DNA from: an uncultured Methylophilaceae bacterium | GTDB taxonomy: Bacteria; Pseudomonadota; Gammaproteobacteria; Burkholderiales; Methylophilaceae | Assembly: GCA_938084195.1 (NCBI GenBank) | Contig: CALKDJ010000147.1 | Location: 1-8,247, forward strand | Direction of reading: 5' to 3' | DNA length: 8,247 bases | Shown here: piece by piece, positions 1 to 7,814 of the stretch | Position numbering within the stretch: the stretch's first letter is position 1 | Layout: every line of letters starts with the position of its first letter | Made by a program: the position numbers and the translations under genes | The notes under the pieces: generated by a model | Told to the model about the DNA's origin: nothing | The model's database searches: none | The model's input: only the letters and a program-made list of their open reading frames with translations

Positions 1-509
1 AATGCAGCAAGTATAAGAAGGATGCTATAAATAATATTTTTTGTTTTACTGGCATGAATACTAAAATCTAACAGAATTATCACTGAAAGCACCGCAAGGT
101 GGTAATGTGCGCATGTAGTATTAAGCCAAGTCTCACCCGTACCCACAGGAATGATTATTAAGGCAGTGGAAGCTATGAGTCTTCTAGTCATACTACCCCA
201 AATCTTGTTTTTACTACCCAAAATAATTAAGTGTCCAATGGTCTGCATTACTAGTCCTAATGTTGTTGAAATAATAGCAGCATATTCAATTGGGAAAATA
301 TGGATAATAATAGTAGTAATATTTCTATTGAAACACATATATCCTTCATGTTCGGGTATAAAAAACAACATCTCCCAAAGATTCATACTAAATGAATTTT
401 GTAGGTGAACCGTAGCTTCTTCTGCCCACATCCTCGGCCGAGTTAACAAGGAAGGCTGTCGACTGATAATTAATCCAAGTGGAATAATAATTAGAAATTT
501 ATTAAGCAC
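1..509 (-). CDS. Polytopic membrane protein with acidic first-loop motif, N-terminal part (3' end outside the window)
   Basis: A minus-strand frame starts at GTG 509-507, 8 bases inside the methyltransferase gene, and stays open for 169 codons to the left edge. Its start is fixed by an in-frame TAG at 524-522. The translation has helix 1 (NKFLIIIPLGLIIS, about 3-16), then RPRMWAEEATVHLQ with E30-E31 in the presumed first outer loop, FIPEHEGYMCF (50-60), IFPIEYAAIIS (70-80) before another helix, a basic inner loop KNKIWGSMTRR (99-109), GETWLNTTCAHYHLAV (124-139) and a further helix. One short helix followed by an acidic pair is the GT-C pattern, so it is probably another lipid-linked-sugar transferase or a related O-unit enzyme. 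It shares no evident blocks with the two paralogs at 7814-4883. No confident family name. An open stretch on the opposite strand at 151-408 is a shadow of it. Confidence 0.75.
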   Translation of the reverse strand, partial: MLNKFLIIIPLGLIISRQPSLLTRPRMWAEEATVHLQNSFSMNLWEMLFFIPEHEGYMCFNRNITTIIIHIFPIEYAAIISTTLGLVMQTIGHLIILGSKNKIWGSMTRRLIASTALIIIPVGTGETWLNTTCAHYHLAVLSVIILLDFSIHASKTKNIIYSILLILAA

Positions 510-1167
510 TCTTTTTAGAAACTATTAAAAATTGTTTACCAAATATATTCCATAAAAATGGAAATCTTAGATATAAAGAAATCATAAATAGTGGGCGTTC
601 TCTTACCCGCACCATATTGTAAGGTAAAAATTTTGAATAGGATTTCTCAATGGTAAAGTCATGAATATCAAGCAATTCACATAGCGATTGGTCGGAGAGT
701 GCAACATGATGATCCCAGAAATCCCAGTACTTTCCTTTCAAGACACTTATATTAGGTCCCATAGCAATAAGCATTCCCTCTGGTTTTAAGGCATTTTTTA
801 TCTCGCACATCGTGCGATCAAGAGAATCTTTGTTAGGTAAATGTTCAAAGAAATTACTGGTAAATACCAAATCGAGAGATTCAGGTTCAATATTCCATGG
901 AGTAGAGCAATCCTGCTCATGGAAAATAATGTTTTTATCCAATAGAGTTTGAGTCCTTGGATTAAGATCCATCGCGTGCCGTACTTCACATCCTGCATTG
1001 TTGATAAATTCTCCATAACCACAACCAAGGTCTAGTATGTGGTACGAGTTGGATATCCATTTAGAAAAAAATTTAGTAATCAGAACCTTCCATACTCGAT
1101 TCCTGTAAATTTCATGCCCAGAAAAACGCTTTTCATATATTTGTGTTAAATCCTTTTTGGAGGTCAT
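502..1167 (-). CDS. Class I SAM-dependent methyltransferase
   Basis: A 221-residue protein with a Rossmann-type methyltransferase core: motif I ILDLGCGYGEF (44-54), the acidic end of strand 2 in AMDLNP (65-70) with D67 as the likely SAM-ribose ligand, EQDCSTPW (84-91), VFTSNFFEHLPN (101-112) as motif IV/V, and LKPEGMLIAMGPN (127-139). KYWDFWDHHVALSD (146-159) after the core resembles a block found in methyltransferases of glycan clusters and may help form the acceptor site. The C-terminal RERPLFMISLYLRFPFLW (from 189) is hydrophobic with basic flanks and could touch the membrane. The ATG overlaps the preceding stop as ATGA; GGAG lies 13 bases before it, rather far for a ribosome binding site, so coupling is likely. 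The probable substrate is a sugar hydroxyl or carboxyl of the glycan or its precursor; methylation that caps a chain end is possible but unproven. Confidence 0.88.
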   Translation of the reverse strand: MTSKKDLTQIYEKRFSGHEIYRNRVWKVLITKFFSKWISNSYHILDLGCGYGEFINNAGCEVRHAMDLNPRTQTLLDKNIIFHEQDCSTPWNIEPESLDLVFTSNFFEHLPNKDSLDRTMCEIKNALKPEGMLIAMGPNISVLKGKYWDFWDHHVALSDQSLCELLDIHDFTIEKSYSKFLPYNMVRVRERPLFMISLYLRFPFLWNIFGKQFLIVSKKSA

Positions 1168-1898
1168 TTTTTAAAGTAATCTCCACGACTAAAGTATTTT
1201 TCAAGCCAAAGATATGCTATAATAAAAAAATAACGAGAACCCATTTCTCGTAATTTGAGCTTCGCCACGCCTTTGGTTCGATTTTTCCAAGAAATAGGTA
1301 GTACTTTCCATGAATAACCACGAATAATAGCTTTTAATGGTATCTCAACAGTAAGGTTGAAGTGAGGAGATATAAAAGGTCTACATCCTTCAATCACTTC
1401 TCTACGATACATTTTGAATGCATTTGTGATATCGTTACATTTTATTTTAAATGCGAATCGAATCATTGTATTAACGATTCGGTTAGCTACTAATTTCAAG
1501 AACGGATAATGTAAAACTCGACTCCCTTGAATAAACCGACTTCCAAATACACAGTCATTACCATGTTGAAGATTTCTCCAGTAGGCAACTAGGTCTTTGG
1601 GGGAGTCGGAGCGATCTGCCATCATTATGGCAACTGCATCTCCAGTAAAATTATCTAAACCAATTCGAACAGCTCGACCAAACCCATTATCTCCCATGTT
1701 TCGTATGCATTTTACTGAAGAAATTGATTGGTTAATTTCCTTTATTGTATCTACTGTATTGTCTGTACTTCCGTCATCTATAACTAATATTTCGAAATCA
1801 ATGGAATGATCATTTAATTCCTTACAGATTTCTGATATACATTCTTTTAGATTATCCGCTTCGTTTTTACTAGGAATAATTATTGATAGTTTATTCAA
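1164..1898 (-). CDS. Family 2 (GT-A) glycosyltransferase, polyprenyl-phosphate sugar synthase type
   Basis: A 244-residue protein with the full GT-A family 2 core: LSIIIPSKNEADNL (4-17), VIDDGSTDNT (39-48) for nucleotide binding, GFGRAVRIG (72-80), the metal-site block MMADRSDSP (92-100), FGSRFIQGS (118-126), and DITNAFKMYRREV (156-168), the D-x-TNAF(K/R) block of DPM1-like enzymes. The metal block has MAD where many relatives have DAD; variants with only the second Asp occur in this group, so I do not treat it as inactivating. There is a basic segment WKNRTKG (204-210) and at most one weak hydrophobic stretch near 223-232, so it is probably a peripheral membrane protein. It starts at TTG 1898, whose TTGA overlaps the TGA stop of the preceding gene, and ends in an ATGA overlap with the next one. 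Likely role: transfer of a hexose or related sugar to undecaprenyl phosphate for use by the neighbouring GT-C proteins. Confidence 0.9.
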   Translation of the reverse strand: MNKLSIIIPSKNEADNLKECISEICKELNDHSIDFEILVIDDGSTDNTVDTIKEINQSISSVKCIRNMGDNGFGRAVRIGLDNFTGDAVAIMMADRSDSPKDLVAYWRNLQHGNDCVFGSRFIQGSRVLHYPFLKLVANRIVNTMIRFAFKIKCNDITNAFKMYRREVIEGCRPFISPHFNLTVEIPLKAIIRGYSWKVLPISWKNRTKGVAKLKLREMGSRYFFIIAYLWLEKYFSRGDYFKK

Positions 1899-3757
1899 GA
1901 TTTTTCGTTAATTCGTTTGCTTGGTGATAATGCTATTTTCATAACAGTAATTTTACCTGAAAAAATGATTTCTTGGGAAATTTCTTGAGGGAATTTCTCA
2001 TAGAATGAATTAATGAATTTTTTATCTCTCATCATTGAGGAGTCATAAACACAATAAATATTAAGTGCCTTGGAAGTTTTTAATTTTGGGATATTAGGAA
2101 AGTTCCCAGAAGCGAAATGAGTGGCTATCGTTCTCATTTTTGTCCTTAGAATGAGATCTCCCATATCTCCATTAGGTAAAAAGTAAACTATATCAAGTGG
2201 GTAGTTAGAATCCTTTTCGATAAAGTCTATTGCCTCTGAATAGGGCCCAGGTTTAAGAGCCAATTTATTTTCGGTTTCGCTAATGTATTTGGGTTCTTCA
2301 TTTGCGTATTTATGAAAGATAAGTTCAATTCTTTTACCAAGTGGTAAAGCAACGATTACTCCCAACAGTATAATCGAATTTAGGCGAAGTTTGGTTGCAT
2401 AAGAATAGACCAAAAAGGTTGGAATAGTATAGATGTACCAAAATTCAAAGGTGTGTGAATTATATAGTAAATAGTTCCATTCGTATCTTACAGCTAGTAT
2501 GCCAAGACCGATAAAGGGTAATAATAAAAAACAAATTAATGAAATTTTTTGAAAGTTCTCGATACTTTGCCAACATCTCTTCAAATCGAACAAAAGAAGG
2601 ACAGTAAAAATGACACTAAGCATGCCACACAATAAAACATGCTCATTTATATCGTTTAGATCGATCCATTCTAAGAAATGATGAAATTGGAGTCCGAAGT
2701 TTCTCAGATCATGAGCAATATATTTACTAGGTAACGCATAGCCCGGTGCTGCAGCAAGACTCCAAGCAAGCCAGATGCCTTTAGTACTGTTGCCCCAATA
2801 TTTCCCGAACAATGGTGCTTGAATATCGCTATCGTTTTCTCCGTAAAACTGATTAGCGGTCATTCCCGTCATAAACTGGTTTATTTTTTCTAACCCAAAA
2901 AATGGAATCCAAAAGATGATACCTAATAATACCATAGGTAAGCATATTCTTTTTATTTTGTTTGCTCGAAAATTTTTCATGAGAATGAAAAAAAAGCAGG
3001 CACCAATTGTTCCCGCAACAATGATTCCCGCTAATTTGATCCAAGCAAACAATCCAAGTAAAAATAGGAATAAAGAAAATACACAGAATGAACGAATGGA
3101 GAAATTAGTTTTTGAAAAATGGCTAGCAATGCCCCATGCTAGAAGTATAAACCACGGAACTAATGCGAAAAGTATTATGTTGGCTGTGGCATAAATAGTA
3201 ATTGATGTTCCAACTTTTGTTCCCAGTAAGATTGCAACCAACAAAACAACAGTTTTTTCGATGTTGAATTTTTTTACGACCTGTAGCCAGCCCAAGCCCC
3301 CGCTAAGAGAGCAAATGATCAGACCGAATTGTATCGAAGATCCTAAAGAAAAACCTAAAAGGGTTCCAGGGAGAGGGAGAAGTGCAGCTCCTGGAGGTCT
3401 AATGCTCCATGTCGACCGGTCGGCAGATAAATCAGAGTTATTGGGTTCTACGAGTATGTTCGGTGCATAGACTGTTCCTTGAATCCATTGTAAGCAAGAT
3501 TTAACTTGTCCCGATATGTCTTCTCCGACCGAAACACCTTGATTGATGAACGGGAGTCCCGATAAGAATGAAATTACAAAAAAGACAACCAAATTTTTGG
3601 ATGCTAATACTCTCCAAAATGAAAGGATGCGTGCAGGAATTTGGAGTCTTCTTATAGCATAAAAAAAAACAGAAGAAATTGGTATCGCGATGGAAATAAA
3701 GATGATCTTTTCGGTTGAGTAGAGACCAAACCATGTTGGTTTTTTGCTGACTAGCAA
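1895..3757 (-). CDS. Large polytopic membrane protein with periplasmic C-terminal domain, GT-C-like
   Basis: From the TTG at 3757 it encodes 620 residues: a membrane segment at about 18-35, basic RRLQIPARILSFWR, a second at 56-72, then a loop with E79-D80 (SVGEDISGQ) and WSIRPPGA (117-124), followed by many helices up to about 475. Residues 485-613 are hydrophilic with alternating strands (LDIVYFLPNG, KITVMKIAL) and probably form a soluble domain outside the membrane. An acidic pair in the first large outer loop, many helices and a soluble tail fit a GT-C transferase using lipid-linked sugar, but it shares no obvious blocks with the two paralogs upstream. The frame is open for 30 further codons to an ATA overlapping the previous stop, with an additional predicted helix there. 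Its TGA stop overlaps the next gene's TTG start (TTGA). I recognise the type, not a named family. Confidence 0.82.
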   Translation of the reverse strand: MLVSKKPTWFGLYSTEKIIFISIAIPISSVFFYAIRRLQIPARILSFWRVLASKNLVVFFVISFLSGLPFINQGVSVGEDISGQVKSCLQWIQGTVYAPNILVEPNNSDLSADRSTWSIRPPGAALLPLPGTLLGFSLGSSIQFGLIICSLSGGLGWLQVVKKFNIEKTVVLLVAILLGTKVGTSITIYATANIILFALVPWFILLAWGIASHFSKTNFSIRSFCVFSLFLFLLGLFAWIKLAGIIVAGTIGACFFFILMKNFRANKIKRICLPMVLLGIIFWIPFFGLEKINQFMTGMTANQFYGENDSDIQAPLFGKYWGNSTKGIWLAWSLAAAPGYALPSKYIAHDLRNFGLQFHHFLEWIDLNDINEHVLLCGMLSVIFTVLLLFDLKRCWQSIENFQKISLICFLLLPFIGLGILAVRYEWNYLLYNSHTFEFWYIYTIPTFLVYSYATKLRLNSIILLGVIVALPLGKRIELIFHKYANEEPKYISETENKLALKPGPYSEAIDFIEKDSNYPLDIVYFLPNGDMGDLILRTKMRTIATHFASGNFPNIPKLKTSKALNIYCVYDSSMMRDKKFINSFYEKFPQEISQEIIFSGKITVMKIALSPSKRINEKS

Positions 3758-3847
3758 AGCTGACTTTAGAGTTAAAAAAACTAACCACCAAATAGGTAAT
3801 GAAAGAAAAAACTTTAAAGTTCGAGTAGCTGTAAGTTGCTTTTCTAT
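3758..3847 (-). other. Possible coded N-terminal extension of the 620-residue membrane protein, starting at an ATA
   Basis: The frame of the 620-residue gene continues upstream without a stop for 30 codons to an ATA at 3847-3845 that overlaps TAG of the dehydrogenase gene (ATAG). It contains no ATG, GTG or TTG. The translation begins (I/M)EKQLTATRT and contains LKFFLSLPIWWLVFLTLKS, an obvious membrane-helix candidate. Adding this helix gives an N-in hairpin before the basic RRLQIPAR loop and keeps the E-D loop outside. Without it the gene would start 86 bases after the previous stop, by far the largest gap in this cluster. The frame stays open further, to a stop at 3973-3971, but that part lies inside the dehydrogenase gene. 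Confidence 0.45.
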
Positions 3848-4893
3848 TTTCTGTCGATGGTTACAAATTGCCCATTTTTTAGTATCGACTTGTCCGCGCC
3901 CCGCAAAGTTTTGACGACCTCTGTGCCATATTCTCCAGAAGAGCGATTTGTCTCCTTTCCGGTAATAACATCAAAAAAATGACCAATTTCTTCTAGTAAA
4001 GGCTCGTTAGAAGGAATCGAAGGAAGTACAACATCACCTCTGTTGTAGGATAGTCGATGAGAAGCAAAAGAATCTGAGTAATAAGACTGTTCCATACCTA
4101 TAGACGAATCAAAGATAGTAATAGGGTGTTCGAGGTTTAAGTCATCCCATAAAGCCATTTTGTCAGATCCTATTACCGTGATTTGCCTCACTTTTCTTGG
4201 ATTTAGCCAACTGGCATGTGCGTGTGCCAGTATACCTCCATTGTACTTGAAAGTAGTGTATGAAGTATCCTCAATTTTTGAATCGAGTTTACAACTGCCT
4301 AAACAACTGACTTCACTGGGCAAGTCATCCAGCAGAAAATCAAATATTGAGATATCGTGAGATGTAAGGTCCCATACGGCATTTACATCTTTTCTAACCG
4401 GACCAAGATTAGTTCGGTGTGCTTCTAAATGAAGCACACTACCTAGCTTACCACTTTCGATGATTTCACGAAGAGCAAGAATAGATGCATTGAAAAGAAA
4501 AACATGTCCAACAACAATAGTAAGATCTTTTTTTCCAGCTAGATGAGAAAGGTCTTCACATTGTTTAACATTATTACCGAAAGGTTTCTCAACAAAGACA
4601 TGTTTCCCATGTTCTAAAGCCAACCTAACCAAATATGAATGAGTTTCTACCGGGGTACATATAGCAACAGCATGGATTTCATCATCCTCGAAAATATTTT
4701 GAGGTTCTTGAGTAGTCTTTAAAAAAGGAAACTTAATTTTGAGGCTTTTAATGGCTTCATCAGAAGGATCTGCAACCCTTACTAACTCTACATCTTTCAA
4801 GCGATTGATTGCGCCTATGACATTTGGACCCCAGCGCCCAGCTCCAATGAGACCAATTTTAGTTACTGATTTATCTTTACTACTACCATTCAT
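3844..4893 (-). CDS. Gfo/Idh/MocA-family NAD(P)-dependent sugar dehydrogenase, WlbA-like group
   Basis: The 349-residue cytoplasmic enzyme has the usual family length and layout. The Rossmann part carries GAGRWG (17-22), the acidic end of the second strand at VADPS (40-44), ICTPVETHS (78-86) and the EKP motif with the conserved lysine K103. The second domain has GHVFLFNAS (129-137), then RTNLGPVRKDVNAVWDL (160-176) and SHDISIFD (178-185) with the probable catalytic H179. The NLG-x-x-R-x-DVN-x-x-WDL-x-x-HD signature is one I associate with dehydrogenases acting on UDP-N-acetylglucosaminuronate-type sugars, so an oxidation at C3 of a nucleotide sugar is likely; the exact substrate cannot be read from the sequence. 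The ATG at 4893 lies 11 bases inside the previous gene. No aminotransferase or acetyltransferase partner is present in the window. The stop TAG at 3846-3844 overlaps the possible ATA start of the next gene. Confidence 0.92.
   Translation of the reverse strand: MNGSSKDKSVTKIGLIGAGRWGPNVIGAINRLKDVELVRVADPSDEAIKSLKIKFPFLKTTQEPQNIFEDDEIHAVAICTPVETHSYLVRLALEHGKHVFVEKPFGNNVKQCEDLSHLAGKKDLTIVVGHVFLFNASILALREIIESGKLGSVLHLEAHRTNLGPVRKDVNAVWDLTSHDISIFDFLLDDLPSEVSCLGSCKLDSKIEDTSYTTFKYNGGILAHAHASWLNPRKVRQITVIGSDKMALWDDLNLEHPITIFDSSIGMEQSYYSDSFASHRLSYNRGDVVLPSIPSNEPLLEEIGHFFDVITGKETNRSSGEYGTEVVKTLRGADKSILKNGQFVTIDRK
4417..4439. repeat. Perfect 9-bp inverted repeat with 5-base loop inside the dehydrogenase gene
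   Basis: GTGTGCTTC at 4417-4425 is followed by five bases and then GAAGCACAC at 4431-4439, so either strand can fold a 9-bp hairpin. It lies in codons for VLHLEAH just before the conserved RTNLG motif. Nothing around it resembles a terminator, because no T run follows on the minus strand. A repeat of this size is not far from chance expectation in 8 kb. Confidence 0.4.
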
Positions 4894-6397
4894 ATTTATG
4901 TATAAAGAGCATCTCTAAGTCTTTATTTTGAATTATTGTTCTCTCTTCACTATTATAATGTAGAAATAAATAAGGAGGGAAAGAAGAATATGGATGTAGT
5001 GATTTTAGTAATACTTTACCCTTAGGTATGTTTTCAACAGATTTAGTTATAGGAGGCACCAACCATTGTGCATTAACTAATGAATATGGTGTGTGAGTGT
5101 CTCGCCGTTCAAGTTTATGAACACATTTACCTGATAGAGATGAGAATTCTTCAAAATCATTCGATATTTTTTGTGCATCCTCCTTAATATTTCTTGGATA
5201 CACAATATTTAAAACCTTATTGTGATTCATTATCGAACTGATTAATAAAATACAAAATGAAATTAAAATTAAACGAGATGTTGTTTGGCTTTTATTTATT
5301 TTCATAAAGACAAACAATGGATATGAGCATGCAATACAGATAAAAGGTACAGCCATTTTTACTGTACGTCCGTACAAGACAAAACTCCCTTCTATTTGTG
5401 ATAAATAAAATAATATGCTTAAAATCAGTGTTGATGTGAATACACCAAGGGATCTATGGTTTAAAATCAATATGTTAGAGAATTTAATATAAAACAAAGA
5501 TAATACAGAAAAAAGTAACATAAAATAAAACAATATATTGTCAGTTTCCCACATGTATTCAAAGAAAACTTTGAGCCCAGAATTGGGATCGCCCATTTGA
5601 TTTGTTTCAGTTGCTAAAATGAATTCCCAAACATTTTGAAGGTAATTTAAACCCACCGAATGCCCAAGTAATTGTAAAAGTAAAAGTGGAGTTAGTCCAC
5701 CTAGCGAGCACCAAAATAAAACTCTTATAATGTTTATTTTTTTTCTGCATATACAGACAATCCAAGCGGTTAAAGATAAAGGCCAGTATCCAAAATATGT
5801 TAAGGTTGAGATTCCTGCAAACAGACCACATGTAAACTGATGTGAAGTTCCTTTATTACTAAGACTTGCAAAGTAAAAACTTGTTAAAGATAGAGTAAGT
5901 GCTATGTCGTAAGGAACAAGATGCCTTGCAAAATAAAAATTTGTTGTGCTTAATAATAAAAGTAAACTTGAAAACAAAGCTTGTATTTTATGACCACCAA
6001 AGGAGCGAACAATACTATATATTAAGATTATATTTATGGATGAAAATATAGAATTCAAAGAGGCTGAATAACTAATTCCTATCGTTGTATTATTGAGTTC
6101 ATATGGTAGGACAGAACTATTGATAAAAAAATGGACTATGAAATATCTAAATAACTCAAATATTGATGCAAAGAAGATAAAAAGGGTATGAGCAGGATTA
6201 TTCATTATGTAAATAATTGCATCCTTAATGTTTAAATCTGAAATAAAAGATAAAAGGTGATGTCCTGATCGATATCTTAATTCATCAACTATAAAGAATT
6301 GTCCTCCCAAAAATGAAGTATAAACTCTTAGGCAAAAGCTTATCAGAAAAATTATGATCAAATAATATTTTACTGTAAATTTTTTTCTAATAACCAA
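4883..6397 (-). CDS. Polytopic membrane protein, GT-C-type glycosyltransferase (paralog B)
   Basis: Starts at TTG 6397 and ends at TAG, giving 504 residues. MVIRKK is followed by membrane helix 1 (about 11-30), then GGQFFIVDELRYRSG with D38-E39 in the presumed first outer loop. Later blocks match paralog A: AHTLF (69-73), RHLVPYD (158-164), GDxxSGLKVFFEYMWET (269-285), VLYGRT (340-345), PFICIAC (351-357) and the tail HPYxxxPPYLFLHYNSEER (from 468). Roughly ten hydrophobic segments precede a soluble tail from about 395 that probably faces the same side as the acidic pair. The TTG is accepted because it is the first start after an in-frame stop at 6424-6422 and because it aligns with the paralog. 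No clear ribosome binding site precedes it, and it overlaps the previous gene by 11 bases, which suggests coupled translation. Likely a lipid-linked-sugar-dependent transferase; its substrate is unknown. Confidence 0.87.
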   Translation of the reverse strand: MVIRKKFTVKYYLIIIFLISFCLRVYTSFLGGQFFIVDELRYRSGHHLLSFISDLNIKDAIIYIMNNPAHTLFIFFASIFELFRYFIVHFFINSSVLPYELNNTTIGISYSASLNSIFSSINIILIYSIVRSFGGHKIQALFSSLLLLLSTTNFYFARHLVPYDIALTLSLTSFYFASLSNKGTSHQFTCGLFAGISTLTYFGYWPLSLTAWIVCICRKKINIIRVLFWCSLGGLTPLLLLQLLGHSVGLNYLQNVWEFILATETNQMGDPNSGLKVFFEYMWETDNILFYFMLLFSVLSLFYIKFSNILILNHRSLGVFTSTLILSILFYLSQIEGSFVLYGRTVKMAVPFICIACSYPLFVFMKINKSQTTSRLILISFCILLISSIMNHNKVLNIVYPRNIKEDAQKISNDFEEFSSLSGKCVHKLERRDTHTPYSLVNAQWLVPPITKSVENIPKGKVLLKSLHPYSSFPPYLFLHYNSEERTIIQNKDLEMLFIHKYEW

Positions 6398-7814
6398 AAC
6401 GAATTTCAGGTGGATATCTTTCTAATAGATCCCTCTCTAATTTGTTGAAATGCATAAACTGATATGGTTTATATTGATAGGGGTGTTTTATAGTCCATTT
6501 TACATTTGATAAATTATATTTAGTGTAATATTTAATTCCTGGAAAAATTTGACTGCAATTTATGAGTAATTGATTATTTTCATTTCCTAATTTAATTATT
6601 GATTCATTTTTATGTTTTGAAAACTCCGATTTATCATATATTTTGTTAGCAGAGAACTTGATTCTTTGTTTAATTTCACTGGGGAATCTCATTTGAATAA
6701 TTGGAGTAAAGTTGTAAATCCAAACAAACAACCCAAATAAAAAAAAATAAATTTTATATTTATCAATTCTCTTTATTGACAAAAAATGGTAAATACCACA
6801 TCCACAAATTATACACAAAAAAGGTATAATTTGATTAATTGTCCTAGAGTATAAGACGGCAATACCAATTATATCAGATTGTAATATCAATATAAAGAAA
6901 ATGGAAGAACAAAAAAACAAACCTAAGAATAATATATTTTTTGTATGATAATGAAAAATCAATTGTTTGAAAAAAATAATTGGTAAAATAAGTATTATTA
7001 TAAAGAGAGATTCTGTTTCCCATAAATATTCAAAAAAGAGTTTATAACCTATTCCAAAATCTCCTTGTTGAAATAATTGTGCATAGTTTTTCCATTCCAA
7101 CAAACCGTGTAAGTAGTTTATGTTTACTATATAACCGAATAATTGTAAAACTACTAATATTGAAGCGACACCTATAAAATAACTTGTAATTTTCAAAAAT
7201 AATTTAGTTTCATTACTTATTATAAAGAGAATTGAAAATAATACTGTTGCATAGAATAAAGCTGAATAACCGTTGTACATTAATATTGAAAACATGCACG
7301 CAGCACCTGCTACCATATAACTCTTATTTAAAATTAAGTATATAGATAATAAATATATTGATATCGCTAAATCATAGGGCAATAAATGCCTTGAATATGG
7401 TATAAGGCTACAACTCATGGCAAAACAGCAGATGATTTTAATGCGCAAATTTTTATTAGCCCCTATTATTACCAATATTTTATTCATCATTATTATTGAG
7501 AATGCAAATGTGCAAGAAAGCAAAGAGGTGCAAATATTTAATCCAATTCCTGACTCCATCAACATGTAAGGTTGTAAATCTCCATCAATAAAAGTTTTAC
7601 AGATAAAATATCGGATACCTTGTAATATTATTGAAAAAATCTGAAACAAAGTATGATCAAAATTCGTAATAAAGATTTTCAAACCATTCAGGTATTCGTA
7701 ATCAGCAATCGTAGTTAGAATGTAGTAACCATTCCAAAACCTCATTTCATCGAACCAAAACATTTGACCCCCTTTAAAAGATATTACTAATCTCAGGAGG
7801 ATTGAAAATAGCAC
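6387..7814 (-). CDS. Polytopic membrane protein, GT-C-type glycosyltransferase (paralog A)
   Basis: From the GTG at 7814 this encodes 475 residues with many hydrophobic helices and a soluble C-terminal tail from about residue 375. Shortly after the first helix comes GGQMFWFDEMRFWNG with D22-E23, placed like the catalytic acidic pair in the first outer loop of GT-C (PMT/ArnT-like) transferases that use polyprenyl-phosphate sugars. It is a clear tandem paralog of the next gene: shared blocks are RHLLPYD (142-148), FFEYLWET (260-267), VLYSRT (320-325) and a tail HPYxxxPYxFxHxNxxER (444-460). The frame is open 18 codons upstream of GTG to an ATA that overlaps the previous gene's stop. The paralog comparison argues that this extension is translated, giving about 493 residues. 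It overlaps the next gene by 11 bases. Acceptor and donor are unknown; an assignment beyond GT-C-like would be a guess. Confidence 0.85.
   Translation of the reverse strand: MLFSILLRLVISFKGGQMFWFDEMRFWNGYYILTTIADYEYLNGLKIFITNFDHTLFQIFSIILQGIRYFICKTFIDGDLQPYMLMESGIGLNICTSLLSCTFAFSIIMMNKILVIIGANKNLRIKIICCFAMSCSLIPYSRHLLPYDLAISIYLLSIYLILNKSYMVAGAACMFSILMYNGYSALFYATVLFSILFIISNETKLFLKITSYFIGVASILVVLQLFGYIVNINYLHGLLEWKNYAQLFQQGDFGIGYKLFFEYLWETESLFIIILILPIIFFKQLIFHYHTKNILFLGLFFCSSIFFILILQSDIIGIAVLYSRTINQIIPFLCIICGCGIYHFLSIKRIDKYKIYFFLFGLFVWIYNFTPIIQMRFPSEIKQRIKFSANKIYDKSEFSKHKNESIIKLGNENNQLLINCSQIFPGIKYYTKYNLSNVKWTIKHPYQYKPYQFMHFNKLERDLLERYPPEIRFGY

Noticed and set aside
92..100. In residue numbering of the 1164-1898 protein: MAD in place of DAD in the metal-binding block as a sign of inactivity
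   Set aside because: Relatives of the polyprenyl-phosphate sugar synthase type often keep only the second Asp here, and all other motifs are intact.
151..408. Plus-strand open stretch of 85 codons with hydrophobic translation
   Set aside because: It lies opposite the better supported minus-strand membrane protein that is open for 169 codons. Hydrophobic codons read backwards often give hydrophobic shadows, and it would be the only gene on the plus strand.
1454..1482. Inverted repeat CGAATCG ... CGATTCG
   Set aside because: Only 7 bases with a spacer of about 14 inside a coding region; expected by chance.
2916..3470. Plus-strand open stretches at 2916-3194 and 3261-3470
   Set aside because: They are antisense to the helices of the 620-residue protein, with no ribosome binding site and no recognisable motif.
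3501..3791. Minus-strand 96-codon open stretch over the start of the 620-residue gene
   Set aside because: It is in another frame, full of Ser, Phe, Cys and His without any domain pattern, and overlaps a long membrane protein gene whose frame shows helices and the E-D loop.
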